From Humibacter sp049446075 (GTDB lineage: Bacteria; Actinomycetota; Actinomycetes; Actinomycetales; Microbacteriaceae): a stretch of DNA of 64,000 bases. The notes beneath the pieces were generated by a model. That model searched no databases, was not told where the DNA came from, and saw only the letters and a list, made by a program, of their open reading frames with translations. How positions within the stretch are numbered: the stretch's first letter is position 1; every line of letters begins with the position of its first letter. The translations under genes were made by a program, and so were the position numbers. This document shows, piece by piece, positions 53,907 through 63,076 of this stretch. The DNA lies in assembly GCF_049446075.1 (NCBI RefSeq), contig NZ_JBMSEB010000002.1, positions 434,001-498,000 of the forward strand, in the 5' to 3' direction.

Positions 53907-55376
53907 TCATTCCGTAGCACGCGCCAGCCACAGGGCCTCCTCGCGGTTGTGGGCACCGAGCTTCTGGTACAGCGCGCGCAGGTGGCTCTTGACCGTGTTC
54001 TGCGACACGTGCAGCGCCTTCGCCAGCTGAGGAACCGACATCTCCTTCGCCAAGGCATCCAGCACCTCGCGCTCGCGCCGGGTGAGCCGGGGCGGGCGCC
54101 TTGCGCTGAACCTGACCGGGATCTCTTCCACCGGCGTCTTGAGCAACGGCGCCAAGGATGCCCGCAGCTCGGCCGACGCCTGAGTCACGCTGATTCGCGA
54201 CCCACTGGCATCCACGACGGAGGCGACGTATTGGAGCGTTCGAGAGTTGACCGATCCGGATGCCGCGCGCTCGGCCTCCGCATAGAGAACGGCACGCGCG
54301 GCCTGATGCACGAGCGGGCCCCCGCTCGACGGCTCATCGTGCAGCAGGCTCAGTGCCCCATCCGGGTTGCCGAGAAGCCACGCCTGCCGCGCCCTGGCCA
54401 ACTGCATTCCCACCCAATGGTGGTTCAGCGTGTTCGTGCTCAACACGCCCTCCGCTTGCCTCAGGTCGCCGGCGGACTGGTACAGCGTGACGAGGTCTGT
54501 GCGGAGCGTGGCGCCTGCCAGCGACCGAGGAGCCGAGCGAATCCGCTGAACGAGCAGCGCGTGGGTGATCTCGTGGATGGCATCCCACGGCTCGCCGGAC
54601 AGAACCGCGCCCAGCGCGCGGGCATGGATGGGCACCCACCACCACGGTCCGGCGTCGATAGCCCGCGCCTGGTCATCCGGCAGGCGCAGCGGCCCGTCTC
54701 CGTCGGTGGCTGCCACCAAGAGACGCGCCACGATTCCCGGCTGCTGGTAGTGGTAACGCACGTCGCCCGGTTCGTGCCATTCGCCGCTCTCCGCCTCCAG
54801 CAGCTCACGCGCCTGCCTGTGCCGCTCGGCGATGGCATAGGCGAGCGCAAGGTGCTCCCTGGCGAACCTGGCGACCGGATGCTCGAACCGCATTGTCGCC
54901 CAGCTCAGAGCTTCCGCATATAGCGAGATCGCATCTTCGACCTCGGCGACGAGCAGTTTGGCTGTGCCGCACGCCAGCAGAACGACGGGCAGCGCGTCAT
55001 GAAACCGTTCGAGGTCGCCTGCCCGAACGAGCTTCAATTCCTCGTCGGCGACGGCTGCGGCCTCGCCGTATCTTCCAGCCGTGATCAGCGCTCGCAACTG
55101 CGACTGCTGCTGCATGAGCAGGTCGACGGTTGCCGGATGCTCCTGCGAACGCAGCCACTGCGCGAACTGCTCCTTCGCGCTGTCGTCCACGAGGAACAGC
55201 TGGCGACGCGAGGCAGCCGCGATGGCCCGGGACATCGCGTTGCGCGGATGTCGTTCGTACCAGTCGGAGGGAGCGGCCAGGTAGACCCGCTCCAGAAGAT
55301 CCGGGTCACTGAACAGATAGAAGTAGAAGTCCTCATCCAGCAGGCGATCCACTTCATCCCAGTCGCCGGATGACAT
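53907..55376 (-). CDS. LuxR-family regulator with long sensory N-terminus
   Basis: 489 residues from ATG 55376 with GAGGGGG upstream. The C-terminal 65 residues are a LuxR-type HTH, RLTRREREVLDALAKEMSVPQLAKALHVSQNTVKSHLRALYQKLGAHNREEAL. The remaining 420 are helical TPR-like repeats (VDLLMQQQSQLRALITAGRYGEAAAVADEE, SLYAEALSWATMRFEHP) resembling MalT-type regulators without an ATPase domain. It probably controls the adjacent surface-protein gene, whose start is 198 bp downstream on the same strand. No signal is known. The upstream 282 bp to the next gene hold no evident gene. Confidence 0.9.
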   Translation of the reverse strand: MSSGDWDEVDRLLDEDFYFYLFSDPDLLERVYLAAPSDWYERHPRNAMSRAIAAASRRQLFLVDDSAKEQFAQWLRSQEHPATVDLLMQQQSQLRALITAGRYGEAAAVADEELKLVRAGDLERFHDALPVVLLACGTAKLLVAEVEDAISLYAEALSWATMRFEHPVARFAREHLALAYAIAERHRQARELLEAESGEWHEPGDVRYHYQQPGIVARLLVAATDGDGPLRLPDDQARAIDAGPWWWVPIHARALGAVLSGEPWDAIHEITHALLVQRIRSAPRSLAGATLRTDLVTLYQSAGDLRQAEGVLSTNTLNHHWVGMQLARARQAWLLGNPDGALSLLHDEPSSGGPLVHQAARAVLYAEAERAASGSVNSRTLQYVASVVDASGSRISVTQASAELRASLAPLLKTPVEEIPVRFSARRPPRLTRREREVLDALAKEMSVPQLAKALHVSQNTVKSHLRALYQKLGAHNREEALWLARATE

Positions 55377-55658
55377 CGCCCCCTCAAGCCGAGAATGTTG
55401 CACTGAATTCCCCAAACACTCGCCAAACCGTCGACACCATCGGTTGCCCGCGCATCCTCTCGGATGTCAGGGGACAACCACGTCCGCTGAGGGCACCGGT
55501 TGAAACACACGGCTCGTGCGGCAGCACTCTGCTGCCGTCGGTCGCGGACCGGTTGCTCGCTGCTTCGCGAGCCGCTCCCAGGGAGACCCCGATCCCCCTG
55601 CCGTTCCAGGCAGACAGTGCATGCAGGATGCCTATCTCACTGGAACGGAGGAGCCGGC

Positions 55659-56543
55659 CTAATCAGGTGTCAGGTCGGTGTCGAACGTGGGTGTTGATGG
55701 AAGATGATCACCCGGCGGGGGCGCGTGTCCCGCCCGAGCCACAGCGGGTGCCGTGGGCGACTCGGGAACGACGGCCGCCGCGGCTCCACCCGCGGAGCCG
55801 CTTGCGGTGCCACCTCCCGAACCGGTACCTGCTGGCGGTCGCGAGGGGTCGTTCGGGGCAAGCGGCTGGGGCGCATCCGGTGCCTGCGTCGCGGTCGAGC
55901 CCGCCGGTACGGCATCGGACGAACCCAGAGCCGCACCATGCGTGCTCGTGCCGGGCACGGAGACGAACTGTGCCGTTCGGGTCACCCCGGGCAAGGCATC
56001 CGGTGTGGCCGCTACCAGCAGAACCGGCCCTGTAGCCGGTGCTGTTGCGCCGGGTGCCGCGGGGGCGGTCGATGATGGCGAGCCCGGGGTCGACGACGAC
56101 GGCGGCGTGCTCGAAGGGGGTGCGGGCTGAGAGCCCTGGTTGGGGGTGAGGATGCTGCCCGCACCGGTCAGGGCCGTGCCAACGGTGCTGTCGACGGCTC
56201 CGGTCACGGGTGCGACGACGCCGCTGGTAATGGGGGCGACGACCTGCTGCACGGGCGAGGGCAGAGCCTGGGTCACGGCGCCGAGCACGCCCGACACACC
56301 GGAGGTGAGCGAGTGCTCCGCGTTGGCAGCGGTGCCGGTCAAGGATCCGAGGAGCGAGCCGGCCGAGCCGAGCAAGCCCGAACCTGAGGTCGCGGGGGGT
56401 TGCGAGGAGGAATCGGATATCTCGGCCGACGCGGACTGCGAGCCGAACGCAATTCCCAGCAACACGATGCCAGCGGCGACACCCACCCCGCCAAGGAGTA
56501 CATGCAGAAGCCGCCGCGGCGAACGTGCCTCGACGACCTCCAT
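55659..56543 (-). CDS. Low-complexity exported protein
   Basis: 294 residues. One N-terminal hydrophobic segment (about 12-40, LHVLLGGVGVAAGIVLLGIAFG) acts as signal or anchor; the remainder is Ala/Gly/Ser/Pro/Thr-rich with patterns GLLGSAGSLLGSLTGTAANAE, PVTGAVDSTVGTAL and STPPSSSTPGSPSS. No structured domain or sorting motif. It looks like an extended surface or periplasmic protein of unknown role, next to the surface-protein region. Confidence 0.65.
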   Translation of the reverse strand: MEVVEARSPRRLLHVLLGGVGVAAGIVLLGIAFGSQSASAEISDSSSQPPATSGSGLLGSAGSLLGSLTGTAANAEHSLTSGVSGVLGAVTQALPSPVQQVVAPITSGVVAPVTGAVDSTVGTALTGAGSILTPNQGSQPAPPSSTPPSSSTPGSPSSTAPAAPGATAPATGPVLLVAATPDALPGVTRTAQFVSVPGTSTHGAALGSSDAVPAGSTATQAPDAPQPLAPNDPSRPPAGTGSGGGTASGSAGGAAAAVVPESPTAPAVARAGHAPPPGDHLPSTPTFDTDLTPD

Positions 56544-56657
56544 CGATGTAACTCCCCTCCCGAAGCCACCACTGACTCTAGTCGGGAAGCTGGCGTCATA
56601 CCCCTAACTGTGCGCAACTCGGCAAACCGCGCGGCGAGGGGGCGAATCGGTTCGCGA

Positions 56658-57185
56658 TCACCCGTCCGGCCGTGAGCCTGCCCGCGGCTCGAGAAAGACG
56701 AAGTCCACATCGGTCAGTCGTCCTCGGTCCGCATGTAGCCAGGCGTAGCTTGCCCGCGGCTGCCGCCTGCGATCGGTCGGCGAACCGGGGTTGATGAGGC
56801 GTAAGCCGGCGGGCGTGGTCGTGTCCCACGGAATATGACTGTGACCGAACACGAGCACATCGACACCAGGGAAAGCGGCATCCATCCGTTCCTCCCTACC
56901 CTTGGCGGCACCGGTCTCGTGCACAGCGGCGAAGCGGATGCCCTCGACCTGCCACCTGTCGATCTCCGGCAGAACCCCGCGCAGGTCGTCGCCATCGTTG
57001 TTGCCGTACACGCCGTGGAGGATCGACGCGCGGTCACGCATGCGTTCGTACAGCTCCAGCGAGACCCAATCGCCTGCATGCACGACGATGTCGGCGCTCT
57101 CAACCAGGTCCCAGACCTCGGCCGGCAGGTCACGCGCCCGGCGCGGCACATGGGTGTCGGCCAGAAGCAGCAGCGACGTCGTCAC
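56658..57185 (-). CDS. Metallophosphoesterase (YfcE/MJ0936-like)
   Basis: 175 residues. Metal motifs are LLLLADTHVPR (D9, H11), VVHAGDWVSL, VYGNNDGDD, AVHETGAAKG and VFGHSHIPW, giving the full calcineurin-like set. Small enzymes of this kind hydrolyse phosphodiesters in vitro. ATG 57185. It lies at the end of a minus-strand run of genes, 43 bp after a 74-residue protein. Confidence 0.92.
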   Translation of the reverse strand: MTTSLLLLADTHVPRRARDLPAEVWDLVESADIVVHAGDWVSLELYERMRDRASILHGVYGNNDGDDLRGVLPEIDRWQVEGIRFAAVHETGAAKGREERMDAAFPGVDVLVFGHSHIPWDTTTPAGLRLINPGSPTDRRRQPRASYAWLHADRGRLTDVDFVFLEPRAGSRPDG

Positions 57186-57228
57186 GACGTGGCTGGCGCG
57201 GCATCCCCGACGACGTGCACCGAGCGGC

Positions 57229-57453
57229 TCACCTGGATGCCTCCTCCTCGATGTCGTCGGCGAGCGCCTCGATCGCCTCCGGACGCAAGTCGATGTCTTC
57301 TGCCTTCAGCCGCTCCTCGAGCACCTCAGCGGTGTCGCCGCGAACGCGGCCATGCTCGATGTCTTCGATGAGGTCTTGGGCGATGCGCTCGACGGCTTGC
57401 ATCGTGTCGTCCTGCGCTCCGTTATCGGCGACGTCTCGTACGAAGTCCGCCAT
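57229..57453 (-). CDS. Small acidic helical protein
   Basis: 74 residues, strongly acidic and helical: DDTMQAVERIAQDLIEDIEHGR, AEVLEERLKAEDIDLRPEAIEALADDIEEEA. ATG 57453 is preceded by GAGGAAAGAG. It is almost contiguous with the DUF6328 gene (2 bp gap) and may be a small partner or regulator of the metal-transport cluster. No family recognised. Confidence 0.7.
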   Translation of the reverse strand: MADFVRDVADNGAQDDTMQAVERIAQDLIEDIEHGRVRGDTAEVLEERLKAEDIDLRPEAIEALADDIEEEASR

Positions 57454-57455
57454 TT

Positions 57456-58085
57456 TCAGCCTCTTTCCTCGTTGATGTCTGGGGTGGGCATCCGTTGCGA
57501 TGCGCTTGCGTCCCGGGCACCGGTTGCCGCTTCATGCATGCCGCCGCCCGTGCTCCCTCGCGCCGACAAGACCTCGTCGTCTTCGATCCGGGCGCTGCCT
57601 GCGCCTCTGATCGACACCGGGAAGACGAGCAGCCACACCACCATGGCGATGGCGACGACGATGCCCGCAATGATGCCGGCAAGCAGCGAAGCGACGACAT
57701 CGAAAAGGAAGAACACGACGCCGGATGTCAACGCGGCGACGAGTGTCAAGGCGAGCACGAGCATCCGATTGCCCTGGGTGACCAGCCATTCCTTGCGCCG
57801 GCGTCGGAACAGGGCTCTGTGCAGCGCGACGGGCAGAAGCCCGACGGCCGTCGTGGCCGCAGCGAGCACGACGAGGCACAGGTAGATCGTCTTCTGATAG
57901 CCGGTGAGTGTATGGAAGGACTGCTGGAAGGCGACGGTCAGCAGAAAGCCGGACAGGATCTGCGTGCCGGTCTGAGTCACCCGCAGCTCTTGCACGAGCT
58001 CTTGCCAGTTGCGATCGGCACGCTCGTCGCGGGTCTCGTCACGCCCCCTGCGGCCGCCGTTCGATTGCGGCCCCGTCGGATCCAT
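57456..58085 (-). CDS. DUF6328 membrane protein
   Basis: 209 residues. The signature NWQELVQELRVTQTGTQILSGFLLTVAFQQSF near residue 27 is typical of DUF6328. Four predicted helices follow (about 47-65, 67-88, 107-128 and 130-155), then a hydrophilic tail. The function is unknown. It is located 3 bp after the NRAMP transporter gene and 2 bp before the 74-residue gene, suggesting one operon. Confidence 0.85.
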   Translation of the reverse strand: MDPTGPQSNGGRRGRDETRDERADRNWQELVQELRVTQTGTQILSGFLLTVAFQQSFHTLTGYQKTIYLCLVVLAAATTAVGLLPVALHRALFRRRRKEWLVTQGNRMLVLALTLVAALTSGVVFFLFDVVASLLAGIIAGIVVAIAMVVWLLVFPVSIRGAGSARIEDDEVLSARGSTGGGMHEAATGARDASASQRMPTPDINEERG

Positions 58086-58088
58086 TCG

Positions 58089-59438
58089 TCAGCCTCCCGC
58101 AATCGTGTACCAGACGCCGTACAGTCCGCCGACGCACATGAGGATGGTCGTGATCCAGCCAAGAGTCTGGGACAACCACCTGTTGCGGTACTTGCCCATG
58201 ATGCGCCGGTCACGCCCGATCAACATCATGATGACGAGAAATGGGCCGGCTGCTATGCCGTTGACAATCGCCGAGAGCACGAGAAGCTGGATCGGATTGT
58301 GCACGAAGAAGGCGAGGACGGTCCCGGCGACGATGCCGACGACGAGCAGCCCGTAGAACACCGGCGCCTTGCGGGGGCTCTTCTCCAGTCCCCACTTCTT
58401 GTCGAGCAGGGCAGCAAGGCCCGCGGACCCGGACGCCGCGAGCACCGGCACCGCGAGGATGCCCGATCCGATGAACCCGACCGCGAACAGGGCGCCTGCC
58501 CAGGTTCCCGCGATCGGTTCGAGCGCTTTCGCCGCCTCGGCCGCGCTGCTTACGGTCTTGTGGTGAGCGCCGAGCGTTGCTGCGGTGGCCGCGATGATGG
58601 CGAACATGATCAGCACGCTGAACACCATTCCGGTGAACACGTCGATGCGACCAGTGCGCAGACGGCGGCGAGCGCCACGCGCACCGCGGTCCTTGAGCTT
58701 CGGCGCCTTATTCCCCTTCAGGTCTTCGTCACGCCCCTCTTCGATGCGCTGCGCCGTCTGCCAGAAGAACATGTACGGGCTGATGGTCGTGCCGAGCACG
58801 GCGACCGCGAGGCCCAGGTACCCGGGCGTGAGCCGGAACTGGCCGCCCACCAGGCCGACGAGCACGTCGCCCCAGTCCACGTTGGCCACGAACAGCACGC
58901 CGACGTAGACCAGCAGTGCCAGGCACAACCACTTGAAGATGCGGCCGATCCACTCGAACGAACCGGCGACCAGAGCGATCGTGATGCCGACGCCCGCTAT
59001 GCCGGACCAGAGCGGAGCAGGACCGGCGTGAATGAGCTGCATACCCTGGCCGATGGCCATGAGATCGGCCGAGAGGTTCAGGCAGTTGGCCAGGATGAGG
59101 GCGACCACGAGCACTGCCACGGCCGCGCGACCGCCTGTGCCGAACCGGCGGCGGATGAGCTTGCCGAAGCTGTCCCCTGTGGCCAGCGCCATGCGGTCGC
59201 ACATCTCCTGCACGGCCATCATGAGCGGCAGAGTGGCTGGCACGGTCCACAACAACCCGTTCTGGTAGGTGGCGCCGGCCTGTGCGTACGTCGCGATGCC
59301 CGAGGGGTCGTCGTCGGCGGCTCCCGTCACCAAACCGGGCCCGAGCACGCCCAGAAAGCGCAGCAAAGGGTTCTTCCGCGCCCCCGTTTTCGCCTTCTGA
59401 TCGTCGGATGCGGACGGGCTCTTCGTACTTGTCGTCAT
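58089..59438 (-). CDS. NRAMP-family divalent metal transporter
   Basis: 449 residues from ATG 59438 with GGAGG 10 bp upstream. About eleven helices; TM1 contains GPGLVTGAADDDPSGIATYAQAGATYQNG, where the canonical DPGN metal motif is DDPSG, as in the NRAMP-related divalent metal/Mg branch. TM6 has FIGSGILAVPVLAASG in place of MPHN, also as in that branch. Manganese or magnesium are likely substrates. It starts the operon with DUF6328 and the 74-residue gene. Confidence 0.88.
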   Translation of the reverse strand: MTTSTKSPSASDDQKAKTGARKNPLLRFLGVLGPGLVTGAADDDPSGIATYAQAGATYQNGLLWTVPATLPLMMAVQEMCDRMALATGDSFGKLIRRRFGTGGRAAVAVLVVALILANCLNLSADLMAIGQGMQLIHAGPAPLWSGIAGVGITIALVAGSFEWIGRIFKWLCLALLVYVGVLFVANVDWGDVLVGLVGGQFRLTPGYLGLAVAVLGTTISPYMFFWQTAQRIEEGRDEDLKGNKAPKLKDRGARGARRRLRTGRIDVFTGMVFSVLIMFAIIAATAATLGAHHKTVSSAAEAAKALEPIAGTWAGALFAVGFIGSGILAVPVLAASGSAGLAALLDKKWGLEKSPRKAPVFYGLLVVGIVAGTVLAFFVHNPIQLLVLSAIVNGIAAGPFLVIMMLIGRDRRIMGKYRNRWLSQTLGWITTILMCVGGLYGVWYTIAGG

Positions 59439-59592
59439 CTCGCGCACGCCTCCTCGGACCGTTCGGGCGAAGCGGTCGCACATGGAAGCATCCGTGCGAA
59501 GACCCTCAGGGGCAAGGCCTTGCGCCACGCGACGAACGCAGCGTAAGCGGTCAGCCCCTGGAATTCGATGGATGCTCGGGGCGCACGGGAAC

Positions 59593-60264
59593 TCACCCCG
59601 AGGTGGAGAGACCGGCGACGAGGTTCACCGTGGTCGCGACGATCACGGACCCGAACAGGTACGACAACAGCATGTGCTTCAGAACCGCTGCCCGGATTTC
59701 TCGAGAGTGCAGGTTGGTGTCCGAGACCTGGAAGGTCATGCCGACCGTGAACGCCAGGTACGCGAAGTCGATGTAGTGCGGTGGCTCATCCATGTTGAAG
59801 TCGATGCCGCCGTCGGGATGCGTGTAATAGAGGCGGGCGTATCTCAGGGTGAACAGCGTGTGGATGAGCAGCCACGAAAGGCCGACACTCACCACGGCGA
59901 GGGCGGGAGCCAGGGCTTTGTCAACGCTGTTGCCCGAGCTCGCGGTCACGAGGCTCACCCCTATCGCGCCGAGGCTCACGATGCTCGCGATGATCAGCAG
60001 GATGTCTGCCGAAGCCCGGCTCGGATCTTCGCGGGTGGCGTGCTTGCGGGTCTGGTCGTCGTCCAGCCGGCGCACGGAGACCCACGCCCACACGACATAG
60101 GTGATGCATGCCGCATCCCAGCCGATCGCCGGAGCGTCGGCCTGGGCTCCGAGCAGAGCTGACGCCACCCCGGCCACCACACCCACCAGGGCCATCACGA
60201 TGATCCGGCGGTGCGATCTGTGCTTCAGCCAGCGCTTGGTCAGCGGCTCTTTGTCTCTTCCCAC
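59593..60264 (-). CDS. DUF1345 membrane protein
   Basis: About 223 residues from GTG 60264 (the frame extends to 60342 without a ribosome binding site, so the start is uncertain). Five to six helices, with the family motif PPHYIDFAYLAFTVGMTFQVSDTNL near the C-terminal half and an HRRIIVMALVGVVAG start. DUF1345 function is unknown; it is frequent beside ion or stress genes. It shares the divergent region with the NRAMP-like gene at 60411. Confidence 0.82.
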   Translation of the reverse strand: MGRDKEPLTKRWLKHRSHRRIIVMALVGVVAGVASALLGAQADAPAIGWDAACITYVVWAWVSVRRLDDDQTRKHATREDPSRASADILLIIASIVSLGAIGVSLVTASSGNSVDKALAPALAVVSVGLSWLLIHTLFTLRYARLYYTHPDGGIDFNMDEPPHYIDFAYLAFTVGMTFQVSDTNLHSREIRAAVLKHMLLSYLFGSVIVATTVNLVAGLSTSG

Positions 60265-60410
60265 CCTCGCACCATGCACCAGACGAGGCGCCGATGGAAT
60301 CCGTTGCGGGCGCAAGCGCGACGTGGCAAGGCGCGCGTTCACACCGCTGGCTCGTCAACCCCTGCTGATCGAGCGGCGGTCTGGTGACCATATCGTCGAC
60401 GGGAGGTGTG

Positions 60411-61700
60411 ATGCACGAGGTCACACGTGCGCCCACCGGGAGCGCGAAACGCCAAGGGCAGGCATCCGGGAGGGTCGGCTTCGCCGCACTCGCGCTGGGC
60501 GTGCTCGCGGGCATCGGTGGATTCCTCGACACCGGAGGTGTCATCACCGCGGTCTCCGCCGGCGCCCGATTCAACTTCGCCCTCATCTGGACGGTGGTGT
60601 TCGGCCTCGTCGGCTTCTCGGTATTCGCGGAGATGTCGGGCCGGGTCGCCGTGTCATCCTCTCAGCCGACGTACGAGGTGATCAGAACGAGGCTCGGCCC
60701 GCGCCTGGGCGCCGTCCCGCTGATCGCCAACGTCATCGTGCATGTGCTCGTCCTGGCCGTCGACCTCGTGGGCATGTCACTGGCGCTGCAGTTGATCACC
60801 GGGATCGGCTACCGCATCTGGGTACCGCTTGTCGCGGCGGCGCTCGCGGCCGCGTTGTGGTTTCTCAGCTTCTCGAAGGTCGACACAGGAGCTGCGCTGG
60901 CCGGCCTCACCATGCTCGTGATGATCGCAGCCTTGGCGGCGCTGGCACCCAACTGGCAGGACGTCGGCGTCTCGCTCGTTCACCCGCACCTCAGGGCGTC
61001 GTATTCGATCGCCGCCTACCTCTTCGCCACGGCATCATTGCTCGGATCGTTCATGACTCCGTATCAGTTCGACTTCTATTCGTCAGGTGCCATCGAGGAG
61101 GGCTGGACGGGCCGTGACCTGAGGAAGAACAGGATCGTCGCGGTGATCGGCACAGTGGTCGGCGCAGCGCTCACACTCGCGGTGATGGGGGCAGGCGCCA
61201 GAGCGCTGTACCCGTACAAGCAGGCGGTCGATTCGATCAAGGCCGCGGCCGGACCCGCGATCAAAGCGTTCGGTGCGGTCGGCTTCTACATCTTCCTCGT
61301 GGGCGTGTTCTCTGTGTCGCTTGCCGCGTGCGTCGAAGTCTGCCTCTCGGGCGCATACGGGATAGCGCAGTACTTCGGGTGGGAATGGGGCAAGAGCGGG
61401 CCGCCACGCAGTGCGCCCATGTTCAACATGATCATCCTCGCCATGATCGCGCTGGCCGCGGTGATCGATGTGACGGGCGTGGATCCCATCCAGTTCGCGG
61501 TCATCACGATGGCGCTCGGGTCTGCCGCGCTGCCCTTCACCTTCGGCCCGCTGCTCCTGGTGGCCAACGACGCCCAGTTCATGGGAAAGCTGAAGAACAC
61601 CACGGCCATGAACGTCGTCGCCGGCATCGTGCTGGCCGTACTGATCGCGATCACCATCGCGACCGTTCCCCTACTGGTGGTGACCGGTGGCAACTTCTGA
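60411..61700 (+). CDS. Divergent NRAMP-like transporter
   Basis: 429 residues from ATG 60411 with GGGAGG 3 bp upstream. About eleven helices. TM1 reads GIGGFLDTGGVITAVSAGARFNFALIW, so DTGG replaces the DPGN metal-binding motif; the TM6 equivalent shows ATASLLGSFMTPYQFDFYSSGAIEEGW with MTPYQ where MPHN is usual. The fold is clearly NRAMP, but the metal ligands differ, so a different cation or proton coupling is possible. The following PRC-barrel-like gene starts inside its end. Confidence 0.82.
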   Translation: MHEVTRAPTGSAKRQGQASGRVGFAALALGVLAGIGGFLDTGGVITAVSAGARFNFALIWTVVFGLVGFSVFAEMSGRVAVSSSQPTYEVIRTRLGPRLGAVPLIANVIVHVLVLAVDLVGMSLALQLITGIGYRIWVPLVAAALAAALWFLSFSKVDTGAALAGLTMLVMIAALAALAPNWQDVGVSLVHPHLRASYSIAAYLFATASLLGSFMTPYQFDFYSSGAIEEGWTGRDLRKNRIVAVIGTVVGAALTLAVMGAGARALYPYKQAVDSIKAAAGPAIKAFGAVGFYIFLVGVFSVSLAACVEVCLSGAYGIAQYFGWEWGKSGPPRSAPMFNMIILAMIALAAVIDVTGVDPIQFAVITMALGSAALPFTFGPLLLVANDAQFMGKLKNTTAMNVVAGIVLAVLIAITIATVPLLVVTGGNF

Positions 61701-62136
61701 CGGCCCGACACGGATGCCTGCTCCCGCGCCCAGCGGGGAGCGCGGCGACGAGGCGTGGTTGGCGCTCTCCCAGGCGATGGATCACGGCATGATCGATCGC
61801 AACGGAAAGCGTGCCGGACGGGTGGACGACCTGCTGCTCGAGGTCGTGGAGGACGAGCACGGCGATGGGCGGCTGGTTCTCGACTCGATCGTCTCCGGAC
61901 CGCTTCCTCGCCCGGTTCCGGCCTGGTTCAGGAAGTTCGCGCGAGCCTGCTATCGGATGTGCGGCATCCGCGACCCACACCCCACCATTGTGAGCTGGCA
62001 GCACGTCGAAGCCATCGACGCGCTGGTGCACATCGGTGTCGACAGGGACGAGGCCGGACTGCAACCCGTCGACCGGTCCGTTCTGCGCTTCGTCTCGAAG
62101 ATTCCAGGCTCGGCAGGGCGAGGCCATCATGGCTGA
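61687..62136 (+). CDS. PRC-barrel-like hypothetical protein
   Basis: 149 residues. GTG 61687 overlaps the end of the NRAMP-like gene by 14 bp. A PRC-barrel-like segment (about 38-70) reads RNGKRAGRVDDLLLEVVEDEHGDGRLVLDSIVSGP; the rest, with WFRKFARACYRMCGIRDPH, is unassigned. PRC-barrel proteins are often found beside membrane or RNA-processing components. Together with the next PRC protein it may form a cytoplasmic attachment of the transporter. Confidence 0.65.
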   Translation: MATSDGPTRMPAPAPSGERGDEAWLALSQAMDHGMIDRNGKRAGRVDDLLLEVVEDEHGDGRLVLDSIVSGPLPRPVPAWFRKFARACYRMCGIRDPHPTIVSWQHVEAIDALVHIGVDRDEAGLQPVDRSVLRFVSKIPGSAGRGHHG

Positions 62137-62407
62137 TGAAACCGCCCGCAAGCAGGCGACGCTGCGGTTCAGCCGGCTCCGAGGGCGACGGGTAGTCGAT
62201 CCCCGCGGCACAAGGGTGGGCTTCGTGCTCGACGTCATCGTGCGGCCCGAGGGCGGCGAGATGGTGGTCACGCAGTTGGTACTGGTCAAGCGGCGGTTCG
62301 CGCTCGTATTGAGCAGGTTCGGACCGCGGGTGGGCGCCTTCGCGGTGGATGCTTCGGGCATCCGCCGACCGGATGCCGGCATCCTCCAGATGGAGGCACC
62401 GTCATGA
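62129..62407 (+). CDS. PRC-barrel domain protein
   Basis: 92 residues from ATG 62129, overlapping the previous gene by 8 bp. The whole protein is a PRC-barrel: FSRLRGRRVVDPRGTRVGFVLDVIV, VTQLVLVKRRFALVLSRFG. It probably binds a partner protein or ligand; no catalytic residues. Its stop overlaps the next start. Four genes (60411-62682) seem to form one operon. Confidence 0.75.
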   Translation: MADETARKQATLRFSRLRGRRVVDPRGTRVGFVLDVIVRPEGGEMVVTQLVLVKRRFALVLSRFGPRVGAFAVDASGIRRPDAGILQMEAPS

Positions 62408-62682
62408 TGGCCCAGGTGCTCTCGTGGGCCGTGACCGTACTGGTCGTCGGGGTGGCAGTGTCGTTCGTCGTCTCCCTCTTCTCGATAGCGCGGCTGCCCG
62501 ACGAGCGTCCGAAGGTACGCACTTTCGACGGAATGGGTCGGGAGATCGGCGCATACGAGAACCCGGGCGAGCAGATCGCCCCTGGCCGGTCAGGCGATCC
62601 GATCCGTCGGCGGCAAGACGGCGACGACACCGGCAGCGACGCGTCACGCGCCGACGACGAACGGCCGCCCGGCAAGGAGTGA
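62404..62682 (+). CDS. Small single-pass membrane protein
   Basis: 92 residues. ATG 62404 overlaps the PRC gene stop. One N-terminal membrane helix (about 5-27, VLSWAVTVLVVGVAVSFVVSLF) precedes a charged hydrophilic tail of about 60 residues. Its position as the last gene of the NRAMP-like operon suggests a membrane partner of the PRC-barrel proteins. Family unknown. Confidence 0.7.
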   Translation: MMAQVLSWAVTVLVVGVAVSFVVSLFSIARLPDERPKVRTFDGMGREIGAYENPGEQIAPGRSGDPIRRRQDGDDTGSDASRADDERPPGKE

Positions 62683-62726
62683 GCTGGACTGTTCGTGAAC
62701 ACTGACGGCGCCGAGCCCTGCCAGGC

Positions 62727-62948
62727 TCACCTGGTCAGCGGCCTGCCTCGTTCTCGCTTGCGCCTGCGCCACTGCAGTTCGACCACGAGCGACAACGCGA
62801 GCGCAGCCAACACCAGCGTGATCACGAGCCAAAGCAGCGTGAGCAGCTGTGCCTGCACGATGACGATGAAGATCACGAATCCCAGCGCGTAGAGCACCGC
62901 ACCTGCCCAGGTGAGCGCGTCCAGCATCCGCCTCGATGGTCGTTCCAT
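62727..62948 (-). CDS. Small membrane protein
   Basis: 73 residues from ATG 62948 (frame open to 63038, no better start). Two helices: LDALTWAGAVLYALGFVIFIVIVQ and LLTLLWLVITLVLAALALSLVVEL, then a basic tail RRRKRERGR. No family recognised. It faces the NRAMP-like operon 44 bp away. Confidence 0.65.
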   Translation of the reverse strand: MERPSRRMLDALTWAGAVLYALGFVIFIVIVQAQLLTLLWLVITLVLAALALSLVVELQWRRRKRERGRPLTR

Positions 62949-63076
62949 GACCAGCACGATGCGCCGATTTCCGGTGCGCGTTAACGGGTTGCCCCCGCGG
63001 CCGGAACATGGCAGCGGGGGCGGCCCGGCCTGCGCCACCGCGATAGATCAGCGGAGGGGGAACGGCATCCCCTTCG

